From an uncultured bacterium (GTDB taxonomy: Bacteria > Actinomycetota > Coriobacteriia > Coriobacteriales > Coriobacteriaceae), in assembly GCA_958349055.1 (NCBI GenBank), contig CATWBO010000033.1, positions 1 through 28,409 on the forward strand: a DNA stretch of 28,409 nt. Reading direction: 5' to 3'. Under the pieces are notes generated by a model. The model was not told where the DNA came from. It was given only the letters and a program-made list of their open reading frames with translations, and ran no database searches. The translations under genes and the position numbers were made by a program. Position 1 is the stretch's first letter; each line of letters opens with the position of its first letter. Positions 24,873 to 28,409 of the stretch are shown piece after piece.

Positions 24873-25846
24873 CGCGAAGTGATTCCGAGTTTGGGTAGCG
24901 ATTCAGCAATCGTGTTGAGCTCATGTTGCTGTAGGTAGGCGGGATTGAGAGCTTCTTTTCTATAGGCTAGGTAGCTGTCTCTGGTCAGTTCCCTAAGCTG
25001 TTTAGTAAAGAACTGCTCCCAACTGAAGAACTTCTCGCAGTCGATGAAATCGGCAGGATGAAGGAGCATGTCTTGCGTTTCGACATCGTTGAAGAGTCCC
25101 GATCTCAGCACAAGCCATTCAAACGATTCCGGCAAAAAGAGCTCGATCTCCTTAAATCTCCTGAGCGAATAGACATAGGGCATCTCGGGCCCAAAAGCGG
25201 CCCCATCTGCAATTACGAGCAACTTTTGGGCTGGGGAGCTCAGAGCGGTTTCGTATATGTTTGATTTGCCACCGGCACTTACGCAGCGAATTCCGCTTTT
25301 GGCACACAGGACTTTAAAGAATTCATAGCCGGCGTTGCTGTCTTCGACGATGACTTCTTCTGGTAGATCTCCATCGTAGAGCTCGTCTCCGTAAATGCGG
25401 TATGTAGAAGTGTACGTGCGTGTGTAGACGGGATATTTTGTTGTGGCCCTGTTGGTGTTTTTGAGGCCGTAGATCTCATCAACGCTATAGGGGAGCTGGG
25501 GCAATTCGTCCCTGGCAACTATGACGTAGTAGTTAGAGCTGTGCCGAGCCGCATGTTGGAAGGCATGGCTCCTTACGAATTTTTGCGTATCGTCCACAAA
25601 CACAATACTGTTGTCGATGCGACTGAGTTGCGCTTCCCAATTAATGCCGCCGATGACTCGGCAGGGGGCTGCGCAATTAACGGTTATCCCGCTTTGGGCT
25701 CCTAGGTTTTCGTATGCACGAAGGCTGTCCAGCAGCGTGGTTTTGCCTGTGGCGCTTTTGCCTTGGATGATGGTCAGGTTTCGACGAATGGTGAGTTTGA
25801 CTTGAACTTTATTGGTTCTTACGGTCAGCTGGTATTCCCCTCTCAT
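24869..25846 (-). CDS. P-loop ATPase, partner of DUF4869-like protein
   Basis: A 325-residue protein with Walker A GKSATGKTT (29-37) after the strand NLTIIQ, and Walker B IVFVDD (81-86). No ABC signature, HTH or membrane helix is seen. The region after 150 contains EEVIVEDSNAGYEFFKVLC and LLVIADGAAFGPEM, suggesting an OLD/TOPRIM-like or regulatory half, but I cannot assign it. The frame is open back to 25867, but ATG 25846 has GGGAGG 8 nt upstream and overlaps the preceding stop as ATGA (25843-25846), the usual sign of a coupled pair. Base composition is AT-richer than the glycosyltransferase genes beside it. Function unknown; it probably works with the upstream gene product. Confidence 0.72.
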   Translation of the reverse strand: MRGEYQLTVRTNKVQVKLTIRRNLTIIQGKSATGKTTLLDSLRAYENLGAQSGITVNCAAPCRVIGGINWEAQLSRIDNSIVFVDDTQKFVRSHAFQHAARHSSNYYVIVARDELPQLPYSVDEIYGLKNTNRATTKYPVYTRTYTSTYRIYGDELYDGDLPEEVIVEDSNAGYEFFKVLCAKSGIRCVSAGGKSNIYETALSSPAQKLLVIADGAAFGPEMPYVYSLRRFKEIELFLPESFEWLVLRSGLFNDVETQDMLLHPADFIDCEKFFSWEQFFTKQLRELTRDSYLAYRKEALNPAYLQQHELNTIAESLPKLGITSR

Positions 25847-26295
25847 GCTCGAGCCTCCCTCAGACATTTTGCCGAGATAAGGATAAGTTCATCCATGGTG
25901 TGAACAATCTGTCCGGTATTGGTGACGCGGACTGTAAAACGCCCTTTACCAAAATCCATCATGTGGTAGAGGTTAATGGTTATGTCATGTTTAGAAGCGA
26001 TGCGCAAAATCCAGTAGGCGCAATTATCTCCGCAGGTAGAGGCGTTGTAGAGATTTTGAGGCATAAAGAGCATCAGCAGAAGTGTTTTGGTGCCCGTTGA
26101 TAATTTCTCGGGTGGAATAACTCCGAGCACCTTGGTGTCGATTGCGTTTGCACCAAGAACCGTCCCATTGTCAATAGATTTGATGATACGCTGTGACAGT
26201 GGATCTTGCAGCCAAGAGGGAGAATAACTGTAATCAAAGAATGTTGATGTGTCATAAATCACATCGTCTCTGTCGCCGTAGTGAATGCTGAGCAT
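25843..26295 (-). CDS. DUF4869-like protein
   Basis: A 150-residue soluble protein beginning MLSIHYGDRDDVIYDTSTFF, which resembles the DUF4869 family from Firmicutes and gut bacteria. Characteristic segments are PPEKLSTGTKTLLLMLF (about 69-85), a Cys pair in TCGDNCAYWILRIA, and NLYHMMDFGKGRF. The phrase LSTGTKTLLLM looks like the tail of an ATPase signature helix (LSGGxKTLLLL), so the protein may complete or contact the ATPase encoded by the overlapping next gene. That is inference. The ATG at 26295 has GGAGGAA 5 nt upstream, an excellent site; frames extending further upstream are not supported. Family recognition is from memory of its pattern. Confidence 0.7.
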   Translation of the reverse strand: MLSIHYGDRDDVIYDTSTFFDYSYSPSWLQDPLSQRIIKSIDNGTVLGANAIDTKVLGVIPPEKLSTGTKTLLLMLFMPQNLYNASTCGDNCAYWILRIASKHDITINLYHMMDFGKGRFTVRVTNTGQIVHTMDELILISAKCLREARA

Positions 26296-26680
26296 TGTTC
26301 CTCCATGGTTGCTTGTTGCGACTACTTTACCATGTTGGGGTCGATTTCCCTCAGGCCGTGGATAACGGGTCATTCAACACGTCTGTTAGAACGAACCGAT
26401 GACTTTTACAGGTGTAATAACTTTCTATCCTGCGGTAATTTTCTGTCTCAACATGTTGGATTTAGCAGGTGAACCAATGATATTCCGCGATAGGCTTATA
26501 CAAGCTTATATAAACCGATAAATCGCGATATAACTTACGATAGGAATATAAAGATGCGATTTAACATGAAACGACAGGTTGAAATGCTTGAGACAAGCTT
26601 TCTTACTCGTAATATGCGGGAATAGCTTGGAGATCTTAACTAGGTTCACCACCGAGCAATTTCTAGTGTTATTCAGCCGC
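26296..26680. repeat. AT-rich intergenic region with short CGATA and GCTTATA repeats
   Basis: No gene is visible in these 385 bp. CGATA occurs at 26488, 26516, 26526 and 26538, all on one strand, with one copy inside the palindrome ATCGCGAT (26522-26529). GCTTATA occurs twice, 10 bp apart (26494-26500, 26504-26510). Inverted GGTGAACC (26468-26475) and GGTTCACC (26643-26650) flank most of the cluster. The order suits a regulator or recombinase site upstream of the DUF4869-like gene. Nothing here qualifies as a CRISPR array. Confidence 0.5.
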
Positions 26681-27916
26681 TCAGGCGTTATTTAAAATGT
26701 CAATAAGGCGGTTTATATCGCTGTCTCCAGTGCCAAAAAAATCGATATTATAACTATGCTCAGGATTAAGCCTCAGCTTTTTCTTGATGGTGCAGGGTGT
26801 CTCATCTCTACTGTGGTCGAGATAGATAAGACGACTATTCGAATGCTGCATGAAATCTCGCACCATAGCCGAAATGTGAGAATCGCTTTCGCAAAATGAA
26901 TAGCCCAAAACAACGAGAAGGTCCGTGTTGTCGAGTATCTCAATAGCCTTGGAAAAGGATCTCAGCTGGGTCGTATCGATAATTGGCTTAATCGGCACTT
27001 GTGTCATAAGAAATGGGAAGACAAATTCATCCGCAGCTATGGGTTCTTTACGCACATCTCTTGAAGTGAGAGACCCAAGCGATTCGAACAACCAGAGAGC
27101 CCCTGATAGATATACACATGAATTTCCAGTCAACTCAGGAAACAAAAAATCCGAAAGCCCCGTGTAATTCGTCGTCAACACGTTATCAAATCTTCCACGT
27201 AACCTTGCGTAGTAAGTATCTTGGATATCTTGGAGGGTAAACTGGTTCCGTGTCGTTATCGCATCAATAACGGTATTGATATTATTTAATGTAAACCTAT
27301 ATAGACCCTGCTGCTTAAATAGCCTATCGTCTTCAAATGCCTTGCGAATCAGCGGTTCAGCAACGGAAAAGAACGCGCTCCAATAATAGTTGATCAAACG
27401 CCAGAGCGATTTGTTCCTCCTTGCAGGATTAATTAGGCTTGAGAAATACGTCTCTATAGTCCCATAATACGCATCGTCCGGAATCACCTTGAGTGCCACT
27501 TCCTTCAAAGCGCTCACATAGCCGGCGTCCTTATCTCTCTTGATCAGCATGTCAAATAGAAGATCCCGACCATACGGATCAAGCTGATTCTCTTCATCGT
27601 CATCCTGGCTCTTAACAATATGCTCATTCAGCTGCGAGCCTAAAAATGTATCCATAGAGGCGCTGACGATATAGTTGGACAGTTTGCGAAACGCCACGTT
27701 TTTGGACGAGTAGAGAAACAGTTTTTGATACGAGGAGGGAGTTCCTGTATCCCGATTTGCACTTTTCGAAAGTCGCCCTCGATAGAATTCTTCCAAGGCT
27801 TCATACAATGCCTCATTCTGATAGTAGCAAGTGTCGAATGTGAACTCTTTTCCAGCAAGAAGCCCAAAAGGCTCGATACATTCCGCCCCGGCACCCACTA
27901 GAAGAGTTTTACTCAT
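26681..27916 (-). CDS. SIR2-like domain protein
   Basis: A 411-residue protein with the hallmarks of the SIR2-like (SIR2_2) group. LLVGAGAE (5-12) is the Rossmann glycine loop, FDNVLTTNYTGLSDF (243-257) the NAD-proximal Asn motif, and LLVVLGYSFCESDSHISAM (333-351) the C-terminal Rossmann motif. Family members are NADases or NAD binders, several of them antiviral effectors (ThsA, DSR, Avs types). Here the motif normally reading L-H-G reads YLSGALW (269-275), so the catalytic His appears replaced by Ser. The middle (60-240) is helical and unlike classical sirtuins. The ATG at 27916 has AGGAG 8 nt upstream; a second ATG at 27985 has a copy of the same ribosome site. It follows the STAS-like gene by 138 bp. 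Confidence 0.75.
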   Translation of the reverse strand: MSKTLLVGAGAECIEPFGLLAGKEFTFDTCYYQNEALYEALEEFYRGRLSKSANRDTGTPSSYQKLFLYSSKNVAFRKLSNYIVSASMDTFLGSQLNEHIVKSQDDDEENQLDPYGRDLLFDMLIKRDKDAGYVSALKEVALKVIPDDAYYGTIETYFSSLINPARRNKSLWRLINYYWSAFFSVAEPLIRKAFEDDRLFKQQGLYRFTLNNINTVIDAITTRNQFTLQDIQDTYYARLRGRFDNVLTTNYTGLSDFLFPELTGNSCVYLSGALWLFESLGSLTSRDVRKEPIAADEFVFPFLMTQVPIKPIIDTTQLRSFSKAIEILDNTDLLVVLGYSFCESDSHISAMVRDFMQHSNSRLIYLDHSRDETPCTIKKKLRLNPEHSYNIDFFGTGDSDINRLIDILNNA

Positions 27917-28054
27917 AACGCTGCTCCTGCATAAATGTGTTAATGATCTCAGCCCGCATGTGCCAGGGCTCGAAATATCATCCACGATACTCCTGCATAA
28001 GAGATTGTTTGTTTAAAGGTCTTCAGCTTCTAGTCTGCTGTTACGCGTCGAACC

Positions 28055-28405
28055 TCAGTTTCTAGTGATGTAATCAATTGCTTCGGCGCAAGATTGGCAC
28101 AGATTCACAATAGCGTATTTTTTAATGAAGGTGACTAGGCCTACCTCGCGCATCAATTTGTTTATAAACTCATCTGCAAACGATAAGCTGATGAACGGAA
28201 CGTCCGCAAAGTCTAAATAGACCTTATCATCTGCATCGCTAGCCATGTTTAATGCTAATCATCGCATTTTCGCAGCGTCGTATCTGCTTCCAAATCCGGA
28301 TGATTCGTCAGCCAGACGAAGTCGGAGGCTTCTGCCCGAGGGGTTGGTTTCATGGGATTCTTTCCAAAGATTGACTGGCGAGTTTCCCTCAAAAATGTCT
28401 GACAT
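28055..28405 (-). pseudogene. STAS-like (DUF4325-type) gene interrupted by in-frame TGA
   Basis: One reading frame from ATG 28405 to the stop at 28055 encodes 116 residues, except for a TGA at 28259-28261. Before it are 48 codons ending GSRYDAAKMR; after it, LALNMASDADDKVYLDFAD, then VPFISLSFADEFINKL. The pattern S-R-x-x-A ... V-x-L-D-F-x-x-V-x-x-x-S-x-S-F-A-D-E is that of STAS-like DUF4325 proteins and spans the TGA, so the gene is probably broken. A single C-to-T change from CGA CGA would explain it. A shortened protein could start at ATG 28246 but would lack the first strand and helix. These proteins usually act as switch partners of HATPase proteins, and the upstream gene lies outside the window. 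Confidence 0.72.
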
Positions 28406-28409
28406 GGAT

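Noticed and set aside
26481..26550. CRISPR array
   Set aside because: The repeats are only 5-7 bp with irregular spacing; there are no spacers of uniform length and no cas genes.
28259..28261. TGA read as selenocysteine in the STAS-like gene
   Set aside because: The STAS-like family is not a selenoprotein family, and the bases after the TGA are AT-rich without a visible stem; a CGA-to-TGA change is simpler.

Overview
The window looks like a chromosome segment from a Collinsella-type gut actinobacterium (Coriobacteriia). The evidence is the high G+C coding style, ATG/GTG/TTG starts behind strong AGGAG sites, a sufCBDSU operon of the Gram-positive SufU type, a GGGtGRT/NifU-like gene pair known from anaerobes, a sortase-anchored surface protein and a large glycosyltransferase cluster. 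Genus is inferred from gene content and style, not from a marker gene.

Layout. 1-2050: a minus-strand FAD-dependent reductase gene, followed by an intergenic stretch with a 20-bp-arm palindrome. 2051-3808: a minus-strand operon of a NifU-like scaffold gene and a GGGtGRT gene, with its own terminator. 4200-5012: a RayT/IS200-like Y1 transposase gene. 5013-5608: about 600 bp without a recognisable gene. 5671-10916: the minus-strand suf operon (sufC-sufB-sufD-sufS-sufU), tightly overlapped. Opposite it, from 11141, is a divergent Rrf2/IscR-like regulator. Between them is a 77-bp perfectly centred dyad holding four GGGACAA/TTGTCCC half-sites exactly 22 bp apart. 11712-13511: a secreted, wall-anchored protein with a lysozyme-like head and a long disordered stalk. 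13712-15508: an AAA-ATPase-like protein with a degenerate nuclease tail. 15526-24872: a surface-polysaccharide locus with a minus-strand glycosyltransferase, a frameshifted acyltransferase, and four tandem plus-strand glycosyltransferase genes, the last encoding an 828-residue two-domain enzyme. Two of these genes share a near-identical 5' portion.

24869-28409 differs: it is visibly AT-richer, all minus strand, and carries genes typical of accessory islands. These are a P-loop ATPase overlapping a DUF4869-like gene, a SIR2-like protein, and a STAS-like (DUF4325-type) gene interrupted by an in-frame TGA near the window end. A cluster of short CGATA and GCTTATA repeats lies between the two gene sets. 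This island is the best candidate for an undescribed system: a SIR2-like NAD-binding fold without the usual His-Gly motif, next to a STAS-like switch protein and an ATPase/DUF4869 pair.

How the parts work together: SufS and SufU mobilise sulfur, the SufBCD complex assembles clusters, and the Rrf2 protein probably senses cluster status and represses both directions through the dyad. The glycosyltransferases, acyltransferase and anchored surface protein concern the cell envelope. The function of the 24.9-28.4 kb island is unknown; a defence or stress role is inference from its domain families.
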